Below are positions 38,113 to 46,624 of a DNA stretch of 64,000 nucleotides, piece after piece (positions within the stretch are counted from its first letter, which is position 1; every line of letters begins with the position of its first letter). Made by a program: the position numbers and the translations under genes. Source of the stretch: Pseudomonas sp. C2B4 (GTDB lineage: Bacteria; Pseudomonadota; Gammaproteobacteria; Pseudomonadales; Pseudomonadaceae); the NCBI RefSeq assembly GCF_013359695.1, contig NZ_JABFMU010000015.1, positions 48,266 to 112,265 of the forward strand. The letters are read 5' to 3'. The notes beneath the pieces are model-generated. The model had not been told where the DNA came from. It did no database searches and saw only the letters and a program-made list of their open reading frames with translations.

Positions 38113-38607
38113 ATGAGTAGCGCGGCAATCGAAACAGTCTTCGGCTCGCTGGACAATTACAGCAAGGGCTCCGTTGAAATCATCAGCGGCCAGGCCAGTC
38201 ACTACGCCTTTTCCAACATTTTCGAAGTGGCGCAACAATCGCGCCCTTATGAAAAAGTCGTGGTCGGCCTCAATCTCGGTTACGTCGTCGAGACCCTGCG
38301 CGCCGAAGGGCAATCGCCTTGGTACACCGCGGCGCACGACGAGTTCGCCATCGTCATGGACGGTGAAGTGCGGGTCGATTTCCTCAAGCTCGACGCGCCG
38401 TTGAAAGACGGCGAGGGCACCCGGCTGGCCGGTGAAGTCCCGGCGGGCAAACCCATGGGTTACGTCCTGCTCAAACGCGGCCACCAGTGCCTGCTGCCGG
38501 TCGGCACGGCGTATCGCTTCGAAGCCAGTCGTCCTGGCGTGATCTTGCAGCAAACCATCAAAGGACCGTTGTCGGTCGAGAAGTGGGCAGACATCTGCTT
38601 CAAGTGA
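38113..38607 (+). CDS. hapC: Hydroquinone 1,2-dioxygenase small (alpha) subunit
   Basis: 164-residue cupin-like subunit matching the small subunit of two-component hydroquinone dioxygenases (HapC/PnpC-type): features VVGLNLGYVVETLRAEGQSPWYTAAHDEFAIVMDGEVRVDFLKL and HQCLLPVGTAYRF are typical in kind, here given as landmarks (positions about 50-90 and 128-140). With HapD it cleaves hydroquinone to 4-hydroxymuconic semialdehyde using Fe(II) and O2. The gene starts at 38113 after a GTGAAAACC context and is followed 44 bases later by hapD. Pairing with hapD and the rest of the operon makes the assignment firm; symbol by similarity to P. fluorescens ACB. Confidence 0.85.
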   Translation: MSSAAIETVFGSLDNYSKGSVEIISGQASHYAFSNIFEVAQQSRPYEKVVVGLNLGYVVETLRAEGQSPWYTAAHDEFAIVMDGEVRVDFLKLDAPLKDGEGTRLAGEVPAGKPMGYVLLKRGHQCLLPVGTAYRFEASRPGVILQQTIKGPLSVEKWADICFK

Positions 38608-38651
38608 TCAGCCCAGCCACCCCCGCCAACCAAAACAAGAGGAATCCCGAC

Positions 38652-39671
38652 ATGGCCATGCTTGAAACCGCTGCCGATACCGCACTGTTTGCCGACGATG
38701 ACGTCAAGATCAGCCCGCCCCATCCCGTGACCGGCTACTGCACCTTCCAGCTCGGCGCCTTCGAACTGTCGCGGGACGAGTATTTCGCCCGTATTACCTG
38801 GCCCGCCAAAGGCCAGACCCGCTCGCACCTGATTCCGGTGGATGCCTTCCTCCGTGCCCTGATGCGCGACGTGGCCTGGGGCTTTTTCTACGGCTGGGTC
38901 AACTTCGACCACGTCATCGGCACCCGCAATTACTACGGCAAGGTCGACCTGTATGCCGGCACCTTCAACGGTACGCTCAAGGCCGCCGGGGTCAACTACA
39001 CCGAAAATTTCGAAACGCCGCTGATCATGGCGACCTTCAAGGCGATCCTGCGCGACTGGACCAACGCCACCTTCGACCCGTTTGCCGCACCGGAAGAAAC
39101 CGGCACGGCCTTCGGTCGCAAGAACGGCAGCAACATCGAGGCCATCGAACGCTTCCGTATCGCCACCAAGCGCATGCCGGGCCTGAAGGATGACTCGCCG
39201 CTGCGCAACGATCTGCCGGTCAATCGCCAGTTCATCGACGTGTCCCAGGAAGAACCCGAAGTGCACGCCGCTGAAGGTTTCGAAGGCGAGCTGCATGCCT
39301 TCAGCCTGTTCAAGTACCTGTCGCGTTCCGACGTGACCTGGAACCCGTCGGTGACCTCGGTGTGCAAGGCCAGCCTGTTCTGCCCGACCACCGAAGAATT
39401 CATCCTGCCGGTGTTCCATGGCAATGACCGGGTCGAATGGTTCCTGCAACTGTCCGACGAAATCATCTGGGACGTCGGCGACAAGGACGACGGCAACCCG
39501 CGCGCCCGCATCACCATGCGCGCCGGCGACATTTGCGCCATGCCCGCCGACATCCGCCACCAGGGCTATTCCACCAAGCGCTCGATGCTGATGGTCTGGG
39601 AAAACGCCACGCCGAACCTGCCGCAACGCTACGAGAGCGGCGAACTGAAGCCGTATCCGATCGAATTCTAA
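38652..39671 (+). CDS. hapD: Hydroquinone 1,2-dioxygenase large (beta) subunit
   Basis: 339-residue catalytic-type subunit of Fe(II) hydroquinone dioxygenase. It has the HapD/PnpD-like segments GWVNFDHVIGTRNYYG, LPVFHGNDRVEWFLQLSDEI and MPADIRHQGYSTKRS, with His and Glu residues able to form the 2-His-1-carboxylate metal site (His in VFHGND, His in IRHQG; exact ligands not verified). Acts as alpha2beta2 with HapC in the cytoplasm. AGAGGAATCCCG precedes the ATG. A 10-bp hairpin follows before the dehydrogenase gene. Confidence 0.87.
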   Translation: MAMLETAADTALFADDDVKISPPHPVTGYCTFQLGAFELSRDEYFARITWPAKGQTRSHLIPVDAFLRALMRDVAWGFFYGWVNFDHVIGTRNYYGKVDLYAGTFNGTLKAAGVNYTENFETPLIMATFKAILRDWTNATFDPFAAPEETGTAFGRKNGSNIEAIERFRIATKRMPGLKDDSPLRNDLPVNRQFIDVSQEEPEVHAAEGFEGELHAFSLFKYLSRSDVTWNPSVTSVCKASLFCPTTEEFILPVFHGNDRVEWFLQLSDEIIWDVGDKDDGNPRARITMRAGDICAMPADIRHQGYSTKRSMLMVWENATPNLPQRYESGELKPYPIEF

Positions 39672-39678
39672 GACCTTT

Positions 39679-39705
39679 GCCTGGCCCGGCATTGTCGGGC
39701 CAGGC
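39679..39705 (+). terminator. Intercistronic hairpin between hapD and hapE
   Basis: GCCTGGCCCG and CGGGCCAGGC form a perfect 10-bp stem with a seven-base loop; no T run follows, so it more likely stabilises the hapCD end or attenuates the later genes than stops transcription fully. Confidence 0.5.
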
Positions 39706-39761
39706 GATCAAGCATCCAGTCGTCAGACACTGCGCCACCGGCGCGGTGCGAGGAAAACATT

Positions 39762-41225
39762 ATGCAAAATCAGCTCTATATCGATGGCCGATTCGTGGAT
39801 GCGGTCGCGGGTGGCACCATCGACGTCGTCTCGCCCCATGACGGCGCGTTGATCACCCGCATTGCCGCCGCCGAAGCCGCCGACGTCGACCTCGCGGTCG
39901 CCGCCGCCAAACGTGCATTCCCGGCCTGGTCTGCCCTCGGCGCCGCCGAACGTGGGCGCTTGTTGCTGAAGTTGGCGGACAAAATCGAGGAATGTGGCGA
40001 AGAACTGGCGCAACTCGAATCCCTCAACACCGGGCATCCGATTCGTGACTCCCGTGGCCTCGACGTTCCGCGCACCGCCGCCTGTTTCCGCTATTTCGGC
40101 GGCATGGCCGACAAGATCGAAGGGTCGGTGATTCCGGTCGACGCCGGGTTTCTCAATTACGTGCAGCGCAAGCCGATTGGCGTGGTGGGGCAGATTGTGC
40201 CCTGGAACTTTCCGCTGATGTTCACCAGCTGGAAAATGGGCCCGGCGCTGGCGGCCGGTAACACCATCGTGATCAAACCGTCGGAAATCACCCCGCTGAC
40301 GACCTTGCGCATCGTCGAGCTGATGACCGAAGTCGGCTTCCCCAAAGGGGTGGTCAACGTGGTGCCGGGTTACGGCCATACTGCGGGCCAGGCGCTGGCC
40401 GAACACCTGGACGTGGGCAAGATTGCCTTTACCGGGTCCACGGCGACCGGCCGGCGGATTGTTGAAGCCTCGAAAAGCAATCTCAAGCGCATCCAGCTGG
40501 AACTGGGCGGCAAGGGCGCGAACATCGTGTTCGAGGACGCCAACCTGGACGCGGCGGTCAACGGCGCGGCCTGGGCGATCTTCCACAATCAGGGCCAAGC
40601 CTGCATCGCCGGCTCGCGGCTGATTCTGCACAAGGACATCGCGGACCAATTTCTTGAGCGTTTCATCGCATTGGCCAAGTCCATTCGCCTGGGCGATCCG
40701 ATGGACCCCGAAACCGAAATGGGCCCGTTGACCTCGGCGCTGCACCGCGACCGCGTGCTGGCGTACATCGATATCGCCATCGAGCAGGGCGGCAAGGTCC
40801 TCGCTGGCGGCAAGTCGCCGGACGACAAGGCCCTGGCCAATGGTTTCTATGTCGAACCTACCGTGGTCGAGGCCAAGCCCGGTGATCGCGTCTGCCAGGA
40901 AGAAGTCTTCGGTCCCTTCGTCACCGTGGTGCGTTTCAGCACCGACGAAGAAGCCCTGGCCATTGCCAATGGCACCGAGTACGGATTGGGCAGTGGCCTG
41001 TGGACGCAGAACCTGGCCCGGGCGCACAAAATGGCCGACGCGATTCATGCCGGCATGTGCTGGATCAATTGCTACAAGCGTGTCAGCCCAGGCAGTCCGT
41101 TCGGCGGTGTCGGCCAATCGGGCTATGGCCGCGAGATGGGCTTCGAAGCGATCCACGACTACACCGAGGCCCGTTCGGTGTGGGTCAACGTTGACGCCAA
41201 GATCCCTCCACACTTCAAGCGCTGA
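39762..41225 (+). CDS. hapE: 4-hydroxymuconic semialdehyde dehydrogenase
   Basis: 487-residue aldehyde dehydrogenase: VPWNFPLMFTSWKMGPALAAG and FTGSTATG nucleotide-binding features, catalytic base in LELGGKGAN, catalytic thiol Cys281 in NQGQACIAG. In the HapCDEF pathway it oxidises 4-hydroxymuconic semialdehyde to maleylacetate (4-hydroxymuconate tautomer) with NAD. Assigned by operon position between hapD and the maleylacetate reductase; the family itself is broad. The ATG at 39762 follows a GAGGAAAACAT ribosome site. Confidence 0.85.
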   Translation: MQNQLYIDGRFVDAVAGGTIDVVSPHDGALITRIAAAEAADVDLAVAAAKRAFPAWSALGAAERGRLLLKLADKIEECGEELAQLESLNTGHPIRDSRGLDVPRTAACFRYFGGMADKIEGSVIPVDAGFLNYVQRKPIGVVGQIVPWNFPLMFTSWKMGPALAAGNTIVIKPSEITPLTTLRIVELMTEVGFPKGVVNVVPGYGHTAGQALAEHLDVGKIAFTGSTATGRRIVEASKSNLKRIQLELGGKGANIVFEDANLDAAVNGAAWAIFHNQGQACIAGSRLILHKDIADQFLERFIALAKSIRLGDPMDPETEMGPLTSALHRDRVLAYIDIAIEQGGKVLAGGKSPDDKALANGFYVEPTVVEAKPGDRVCQEEVFGPFVTVVRFSTDEEALAIANGTEYGLGSGLWTQNLARAHKMADAIHAGMCWINCYKRVSPGSPFGGVGQSGYGREMGFEAIHDYTEARSVWVNVDAKIPPHFKR

Positions 41226-41233
41226 GGCCTGCC

Positions 41234-42301
41234 ATGAATCCCTTCATTTACCAAAGCCTGCCGACCCGCGTGGTGTTCGGCTGGGGCAAGCTCTCGGCGC
41301 TGGCTGAAGAGATCGAGCGGCTGGGTGCCCGGCGCGCGCTGATCCTCACCACGCCGGAACAACACGGGCTCGGTGAGCAGGTCGCGGCGTTGCTCGGCGA
41401 TCGCGCGGCGGGTGTGTATTCGAAGGCGGTGATGCACGTTCCGCTGGAAGTGGCACAAGCGGCGCGGGTCGAAGCGGCACGGCTGGATGCCGATTGCTGC
41501 GTGGCCATCGGCGGTGGGTCGACCATCGGCCTGGGCAAGGCGATTGCCATGGATTCCGGGTTGCCGATCGTCGCGATACCGACGACTTACGCCGGCTCGG
41601 AGATGACGCCGATCTACGGGTTGACCGAAAACCGCCTGAAGAAAACCGGACGCGACCCCAGGGTTTTGCCAAAAACCGTGATCTACGACCCGCAATTGAC
41701 CCTGAGCCTGCCAGCGCAGATCTCCGCCTGCTCGGGCATGAACGCCATGGCCCACGCCGTTGAAGCGCTGTACGCCCAGGACGCCAACCCGATCATCGGC
41801 TTCATGGCCGAAGAATCCATTCGCTCGCTGGCACAGGCGTTGCCGGGCGTGGTCAATGACCCCAACGATCAGCAGGCGCGCAGCCAGGCGTTGTATGGCG
41901 CCTGGCTGGCAGGCATTTGCCTGGGCTCGGTCGGCATGGCCTTGCACCACAAGCTCTGTCATACGCTGGGCGGGACCTTCAATCTGCCCCACGCCCAGGC
42001 GCATGCCATCGTTCTGCCGCACGCGGCGCATTACAACCGTGAAGCGGCGGCAGGCCCGTTGCAACGTGCCGCCCGCGCCCTGGGTGGCCGCGAGGCGAGA
42101 GAGGTGGGTGGCTTGCTGTACGCGCTGAACCAGAAGCTGGGTATTCCACTGGCCCTGGCGGACATCGGCCTGCCTGAAAACGGACCAGCCGAAGCGGCGA
42201 AAATTGCCTGCGCCAGTCCTTACTACAATCCACGGCCGTTTGAACAAGGCCCGATTGAAGCCTTGTTGACCCGCGCCCTGAAAGGCCTGGCGCCGGCCTG
42301 A
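41234..42301 (+). CDS. hapF: Maleylacetate reductase
   Basis: 355-residue Fe-ADH-fold reductase of the MacA/TftE/HapF group. It has the nucleotide loop GGGSTIGLGKAIA, IPTTYAGSEMTPIYG (hallmark of maleylacetate reductases), SGMNAMAHAVEALYA and a His-rich HHKLCHTLGGTF site. It reduces maleylacetate to 3-oxoadipate with NAD(P)H, delivering carbon to the beta-ketoadipate pathway. It starts eight bases after the hapE stop, so it is in the same operon. Confidence 0.88.
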   Translation: MNPFIYQSLPTRVVFGWGKLSALAEEIERLGARRALILTTPEQHGLGEQVAALLGDRAAGVYSKAVMHVPLEVAQAARVEAARLDADCCVAIGGGSTIGLGKAIAMDSGLPIVAIPTTYAGSEMTPIYGLTENRLKKTGRDPRVLPKTVIYDPQLTLSLPAQISACSGMNAMAHAVEALYAQDANPIIGFMAEESIRSLAQALPGVVNDPNDQQARSQALYGAWLAGICLGSVGMALHHKLCHTLGGTFNLPHAQAHAIVLPHAAHYNREAAAGPLQRAARALGGREAREVGGLLYALNQKLGIPLALADIGLPENGPAEAAKIACASPYYNPRPFEQGPIEALLTRALKGLAPA

Positions 42302-42326
42302 TCTTTTCCCCGTCGGAATAACAACA

Positions 42327-43199
42327 ATGACCGATCAAGACAAAATCATCGAATCACTGATCTCCGAAAAAGCGGTGAACAGTTTCAATCATGCGCCCAA
42401 CGCCCGTTATAAACAGATCATGCAAAGCCTGGTGCGCCATCTGCACGGGTTTGTCAGCGAGGTCGAACTGACCGAACAGGAATGGTTTGAAGGCATACGT
42501 TTCCTGACTGAAACCGGGCATAAATGCGATGGCCTGGTGCGCCAGGAATTCATCCTGCTCTCGGACACACTCGGCGTGTCGATGCTGGTCGATGCGATCA
42601 ACCATCGGCACAGTGCAAACGCCACCGAAACGACCGTGTTCGGGCCGTTCTATATCGAAGGCATGCCTGAGCGCGAATTCGGTGAAAACATGGCGTTCAC
42701 CCCGGGCGAAACGGCGCTGGTGCGCGGTCGGGTGGTCGACACCGGGGGCAATCCCCTGGCCGGCGCGGTGCTGGACATCTGGCAGACGGCTGAAAATGGC
42801 ATGTATTCCGGTCAGGACACTGAACAGCCGTTCGGCAACCTGCGCGGTCGATATCGCACGGATGCCGACGGTTATTTCGCGATTCGCACCATTGTCCCGG
42901 TGTGCTACCCGATTCCCACCGACGGCCCGGTGGGGCGCATGCTCAACGCCGCCAATCGCCACCCGTGGCGGCCCGCGCACCTGCATTTCATGATCGATGT
43001 ACCGGGGTATCGCAAACTCGTCACCCACTTGTTCAATCGCGATGATCCTTATCTGGAGTCCGATGCGGTATTCGGCGTCAAACAGTCGCTGCAGGTCATC
43101 TATGAAGACCGGGCGACCCACGATGATCTGTCCGAAAGGCTGGATATCCCGTTGCCGTTCAAACGGGCGTGTTACGAATTCGTCATGGAAACCGAGTGA
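42327..43199 (+). CDS. hapG: Intradiol ring-cleavage dioxygenase (hydroxyquinol 1,2-dioxygenase-like)
   Basis: 290-residue non-haem Fe(III) dioxygenase. The N-terminal ~100 residues are the helical dimerisation domain of catechol/hydroxyquinol dioxygenases; the catalytic barrel has GPFYIEGMPER, GAVLDIWQTAENGMYSGQD and the metal-ligand segments RYRTDADGYF, CYPIPTDGPVG and PAHLHFMI, supplying two Tyr and two His. Hydroxyquinol would be opened to maleylacetate, joining the HapF step, so the cluster can accept both hydroquinone and hydroxyquinol. HapG in P. fluorescens ACB is the recalled counterpart. Substrate is inferred from context. Confidence 0.84.
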   Translation: MTDQDKIIESLISEKAVNSFNHAPNARYKQIMQSLVRHLHGFVSEVELTEQEWFEGIRFLTETGHKCDGLVRQEFILLSDTLGVSMLVDAINHRHSANATETTVFGPFYIEGMPEREFGENMAFTPGETALVRGRVVDTGGNPLAGAVLDIWQTAENGMYSGQDTEQPFGNLRGRYRTDADGYFAIRTIVPVCYPIPTDGPVGRMLNAANRHPWRPAHLHFMIDVPGYRKLVTHLFNRDDPYLESDAVFGVKQSLQVIYEDRATHDDLSERLDIPLPFKRACYEFVMETE

Positions 43200-43201
43200 A
43201 C

Positions 43202-43513
43202 ATGGGCCAGTTTTTTGCGGTATTTGCCACCGACCACCCGGATTCGCTGGCCTTGCGTCAACGCCTGCGGCCCAGTCATCAGAGCCATTTGCGTACGACC
43301 GGGACACACCGGGTCGTCGTGCGCTTCGGCGGTCCGACCCTCGATGACACCGGGGCGGCGATGAATGGCACGTTGCTGGTGATCGAGGCGGGCAGCCTGC
43401 CGGAGGTGGAAGCGTTCATTCAGGACGACCCTTATGTGCAGGCCGGGTTGTTTGCGACTATCCAGATCCGCCCCTGGCACTGGAGCCTCGGCAATCCGGA
43501 GATGCGCGGCTGA
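43202..43513 (+). CDS. hapH: YciI-like small protein
   Basis: 103-residue protein of the YCII family fold: FFAVFATDHPDSLALRQRLRPSHQSHL at the N terminus, LLVIEAGSLPEVEAFIQDDPYVQAGLF later (landmark positions about 5-30 and 58-85). YciI-like proteins include dehalogenases and muconolactone isomerase-like folds, but many have no known reaction. Starting two bases after hapG and stopping two bases before the Rieske gene, it is tightly embedded, so a role in the hydroquinone route is likely; reaction unknown. Symbol by position only. Confidence 0.7.
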   Translation: MGQFFAVFATDHPDSLALRQRLRPSHQSHLRTTGTHRVVVRFGGPTLDDTGAAMNGTLLVIEAGSLPEVEAFIQDDPYVQAGLFATIQIRPWHWSLGNPEMRG

Positions 43514-43515
43514 TC

Positions 43516-43863
43516 ATGACCACCCTGACGTTGTGCCAACGCGACGACATCGCTGACGGCGGCGCCCTGGGCCTGCCGCAACACCAACAACTGCATCCCG
43601 CCGGGCTGATTGCCGTGCGGCAAGGCGAGCAGGTGTGGGTCTACATCAATCGATGCCCGCACTTTTCGGTGCCGCTGGACTATCGCCCGCAGGAATTCTG
43701 CACCTATCGGGGCAAGGTCCTGATGTGCGCGCATCACAGTGCCATGTTTCGTTTCGAGGACGGGCATTGCATCGACGGCCCCTGCAAAGGCGCGCAACTG
43801 GAGGCGGTGCCTGTGCGCTGGGTCGAAAACAGCCTGGTCATGGAGGTGGTTGGGGAGGGGTGA
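43516..43863 (+). CDS. hapI: Rieske [2Fe-2S] ferredoxin
   Basis: 115-residue Rieske-type ferredoxin. The ligand pairs are visible as CPH (Cys-X-His) near residue 45 and CAHH (Cys-X2-His) near residue 74; a Cys in the GHCIDGPCKG loop is also present. Such proteins keep extradiol or Fe(II) dioxygenases reduced or serve as electron carriers, so it may reactivate HapCD. It closes the hap-like operon; the following small gene has its own ribosome site and no obvious link. Symbol by cluster position. Confidence 0.82.
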   Translation: MTTLTLCQRDDIADGGALGLPQHQQLHPAGLIAVRQGEQVWVYINRCPHFSVPLDYRPQEFCTYRGKVLMCAHHSAMFRFEDGHCIDGPCKGAQLEAVPVRWVENSLVMEVVGEG

Positions 43864-43908
43864 TCTACAATCTCTTGAGGGATGGAGCACTCCCGTCCGG
43901 AGGTCATC

Positions 43909-44361
43909 ATGAAAAGGTTGTCACCCATCGGCCTGTGCATTGCATTGGCGGTTTTCAGCGCTCAGGGATGGGCCGAAACCGTGGTGCCGCTCAAAGGCCA
44001 GAATTCGCAACAGACCCAAGTGGACATCAACGATTGCCACAACATCGCCGCCAGTCAGGCATCTTCAACGTCGACGCCGTCCGGTGGACGGCTCAAGGGC
44101 GCCGCCGTGGGGGCGGCTGCCGGTGCGGCGGGCGCGCAAGTGCGTGGACGTCAGCATGACGAGTTTTATGATCGCGTCGATGACGACACCAAGCAGGATT
44201 ATCGGCAGAACCGCGCCAAGGAGACCGCCGCGGCGGGGGCGGTGGTCGGTGGTTCACGTCAGCGTCAGGAACGACGGGCGCAAAACAAAACCAACGCCGC
44301 GAATACATCGACGGCCTATACCAGTTGTTTGCAGGGCAAGGGTTATCAGGTCAATCCCTGA
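43909..44361 (+). CDS. Small exported glycine/alanine-rich protein (glycine-zipper-like)
   Basis: 150-residue protein with a Sec signal peptide (LCIALAVFSAQGWA) and a region rich in Gly-Ala (LKGAAVGAAAGAAGAQVRG, then AAAGAVVGGSRQRQ) resembling glycine-zipper envelope proteins of the YMGG/osmotically inducible class, with a Cys near each end (NDCHN and SCLQGKG). Probably periplasmic or membrane-associated; function unknown. The start at 43909 is preceded by CGGAGGTCAT. It lies between the hap genes and a REP pair and may be independent of both. Confidence 0.7.
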   Translation: MKRLSPIGLCIALAVFSAQGWAETVVPLKGQNSQQTQVDINDCHNIAASQASSTSTPSGGRLKGAAVGAAAGAAGAQVRGRQHDEFYDRVDDDTKQDYRQNRAKETAAAGAVVGGSRQRQERRAQNKTNAANTSTAYTSCLQGKGYQVNP

Positions 44362-44384
44362 GCCTGTCCCGGCCAGGAAAAATC

Positions 44385-44475
44385 CTGTGGGAGCGAGCCT
44401 GCTCGCGAAGGGGCCATCAGCTTCAGCATCGAAGTCGACTGACCCACCGCTTTCGCGAGCAGGCTCGCTCCCACA
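44385..44475. repeat. REP pair (BIME)
   Basis: Inverted REP pair between the convergent glycine-zipper gene and the efflux operon. Confidence 0.9.
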
Positions 44476-44487
44476 AGGATCGCGGCA

Positions 44488-45510
44488 TCAGGCCTTGATA
44501 ATGGTTTTCTGCCGCTGTTCGAGCAGGTGGACCATCAGGCAGGCATACAGCGTCACTGCGATAAACAGCCCCATGCGCACCGCGAATGCGGTGTAGACGT
44601 CCTTGCCCGCCTCGCTGTCCTGCACCGATTGCCCCAGCAGGATGATCAGGGTGATCAGGGTGTTCATCCAGAAACCGGGGCTCCAGCGGCCGGGGCTCAG
44701 GCCGTAGAGCTTGCGCGCCAGGATCAGGCCGAACAGCAGCATCCACAGGAAGTACATCCACAGGTGCACGAACAGGCTGAGTGCGCACCAGAACAGGATC
44801 GCCAACAGGCCGCCAAGCAGCGTCGATCCCAGCAGTTCGCGCCCGGCGCTGCGGGCCGAGGTGGTGGAACTCTGTTGTCCCAGGTTGACCGCCTTGAGCA
44901 CGATGGGCAGGTAGCTGGCCGGGTCGATCAGCGCCAGCAGGAACGCCGGGATCACGATCAGGGTCGCGCGCAACGCTACCCGGTGTACTTCGTTTTCCGG
45001 CAAGGGCGGGGCGGCGGGTGGGGCAGGGGCATTGGCAGGTTCCGGGAACAACCCGTGACTGACCACGCCGACCATGACCGCCAACAGCAGCCCGGCGACC
45101 AGTGCCGTGATCACCGTCAGCGCCAGATCGAAGTCGGCAAATCCCGCTGACGAAATCATGGTCAGACCGATCACCAGCAAGGTGACGATCAGGTTATTGC
45201 CACCCCTCAAGCCAAATCCAAACACCGCGAACAGACAAAGCCCGATCAACAGCACGCCGCTGAACCCGAAGTAACGCAGCAGCGGAATCAGCAATAGGCC
45301 GATGCCAGTGGTCAGCATCGCGATCAATCCGAGGGCTATGGCGGCCTTGAACGACAAGGGACGGTTGAGGGAAATCAGCAACAGCGCGCACAACACCGGT
45401 GCCAGAAACGGAATCGGCAGCGCCAGGCCATAACTGGCGGCCAGGCACAGCGCGGTGCCGGTGGCCAGGCGTGCCGCGCGCTGGACCCTCGGCGAGCGCT
45501 CAGTAGGCAT
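44488..45510 (-). CDS. DUF2955/FUSC-like inner-membrane efflux component
   Basis: 340-residue membrane protein with two sets of about four to five hydrophobic segments (roughly residues 18-150 and 185-330) around a Pro/Ala-rich linker (PEPANAPAPPAAPPLP), the layout of DUF2955/FUSC-type aromatic acid exporters such as AaeB relatives. It is the last of three minus-strand genes with a HlyD fusion protein and an outer-membrane factor, so it likely supplies the inner-membrane pump of a tripartite exporter. It overlaps the HlyD gene by 11 bases. Substrate unknown; aromatic toxicants from the neighbouring hydroquinone route are a reasonable guess. Confidence 0.8.
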   Translation of the reverse strand: MPTERSPRVQRAARLATGTALCLAASYGLALPIPFLAPVLCALLLISLNRPLSFKAAIALGLIAMLTTGIGLLLIPLLRYFGFSGVLLIGLCLFAVFGFGLRGGNNLIVTLLVIGLTMISSAGFADFDLALTVITALVAGLLLAVMVGVVSHGLFPEPANAPAPPAAPPLPENEVHRVALRATLIVIPAFLLALIDPASYLPIVLKAVNLGQQSSTTSARSAGRELLGSTLLGGLLAILFWCALSLFVHLWMYFLWMLLFGLILARKLYGLSPGRWSPGFWMNTLITLIILLGQSVQDSEAGKDVYTAFAVRMGLFIAVTLYACLMVHLLEQRQKTIIKA

Positions 45511-46624
45511 AGGAAAGCCAACTCATCAGCCCGAGGAAGATCCGCCCCAACGGGTTGAGCACATTGCCCTCGGAAGGAAAGGCCATCACCTCGGCCTGGC
45601 CGCCGGCGCGTATGGAGCGGTTGTCCTTGAGCATGGCCAGTGACTCGGCGGAAAACTCGATGATCACCGGGAAACGCTGGGCCGGTCGCAGCCAGTCGCG
45701 GCTGTTCTGCACCGTGGGCAAGGTGCCAGGGGCGGCCGGCTGGCCCACGCTGACCCCGTAGCCAAGACTGCGCACGCGGCCTTCGAATACTTCGCCGGGC
45801 AACGCATCGAGCACTACCGATACCGGCGTGCCGGTTTTGACCAGGCCGAGATTGTTCTCGGTCATGTCGGCACTGATCCATACGTCATGGATCGCGATCA
45901 GGGTCATGACCGGATTACCGGCTGCGGCGAACTGGCCGACATCGGTGCGTAAGTCGGTGATCAGCCCGGCCGAGCGCGCACGGACCTGGGTATTGGACAG
46001 GTCCAGCTCGGCCTTCGACAAGGCCGTGGCGGCGCTGCGCAGTTTGGCGTTGTCATCCTCGCTGCCGCCTTCCGTTTCACGGGCGCGCTGCACTTCGGCC
46101 CGGGCCGCGGCAACCTTGCTCACGGCGGCTTCGTGGTTGGCCCGGGACACTTCCAGCAGGCGCACGGAGATGGTGCCCGGGTCTTCGCGGTACAAGCCTT
46201 CCAGCCGCTGATTGTCCTGGCGAGCCTTGAGTTCGTTGGCCTGTGCCGCCCGCAGGTTGGCCTGCGCCGACGCGATGCCGGCGGTGCTGGCCCCGATCTG
46301 CCGACGGGTGGATTCAAGATCGGCGCGGGCCCGGTCGACGGCGATCTGATAGGGCTGCGGATCGATCTCGAAGATCACTTCCCCGGCCTTGACGTCCTGG
46401 TTGTTGCGCACATTGACGCGGATCACCCGGCCGGCGACTTCCGCCGCCACCGGAATCACGAAGGCGCCGACCCGCGCCTGCTGCGTGTAGGGCGTGAACC
46501 GATCCGCCAGCAGGTACCAGGCCAGACTCAGGACGATCAGCAGCAACACCCATTTCACGCCGCTTTTTGTTGGATCGGCGGGAGGCGGCGGGGCGTCAGA
46601 GGAGAGAGGCGCGGCGTCAGTCAT
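45500..46624 (-). CDS. HlyD/EmrA-family periplasmic adaptor
   Basis: 374-residue membrane fusion protein: cytosolic Pro-rich N terminus, single membrane anchor at about residues 24-42 (VLLLIVLSLAWYLLADRF), barrel-sandwich half IPVAAEVAGRVIRVNVRNNQDVKAGEVIFEIDPQPY, an alpha-helical hairpin at about 95-210, then the second lipoyl half VRARSAGLITDLRT and beta-barrel. It links the DUF2955 pump and the outer-membrane factor. Its start overlaps the end of the outer-membrane factor gene by eight bases. Confidence 0.87.
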   Translation of the reverse strand: MTDAAPLSSDAPPPPADPTKSGVKWVLLLIVLSLAWYLLADRFTPYTQQARVGAFVIPVAAEVAGRVIRVNVRNNQDVKAGEVIFEIDPQPYQIAVDRARADLESTRRQIGASTAGIASAQANLRAAQANELKARQDNQRLEGLYREDPGTISVRLLEVSRANHEAAVSKVAAARAEVQRARETEGGSEDDNAKLRSAATALSKAELDLSNTQVRARSAGLITDLRTDVGQFAAAGNPVMTLIAIHDVWISADMTENNLGLVKTGTPVSVVLDALPGEVFEGRVRSLGYGVSVGQPAAPGTLPTVQNSRDWLRPAQRFPVIIEFSAESLAMLKDNRSIRAGGQAEVMAFPSEGNVLNPLGRIFLGLMSWLSYAY

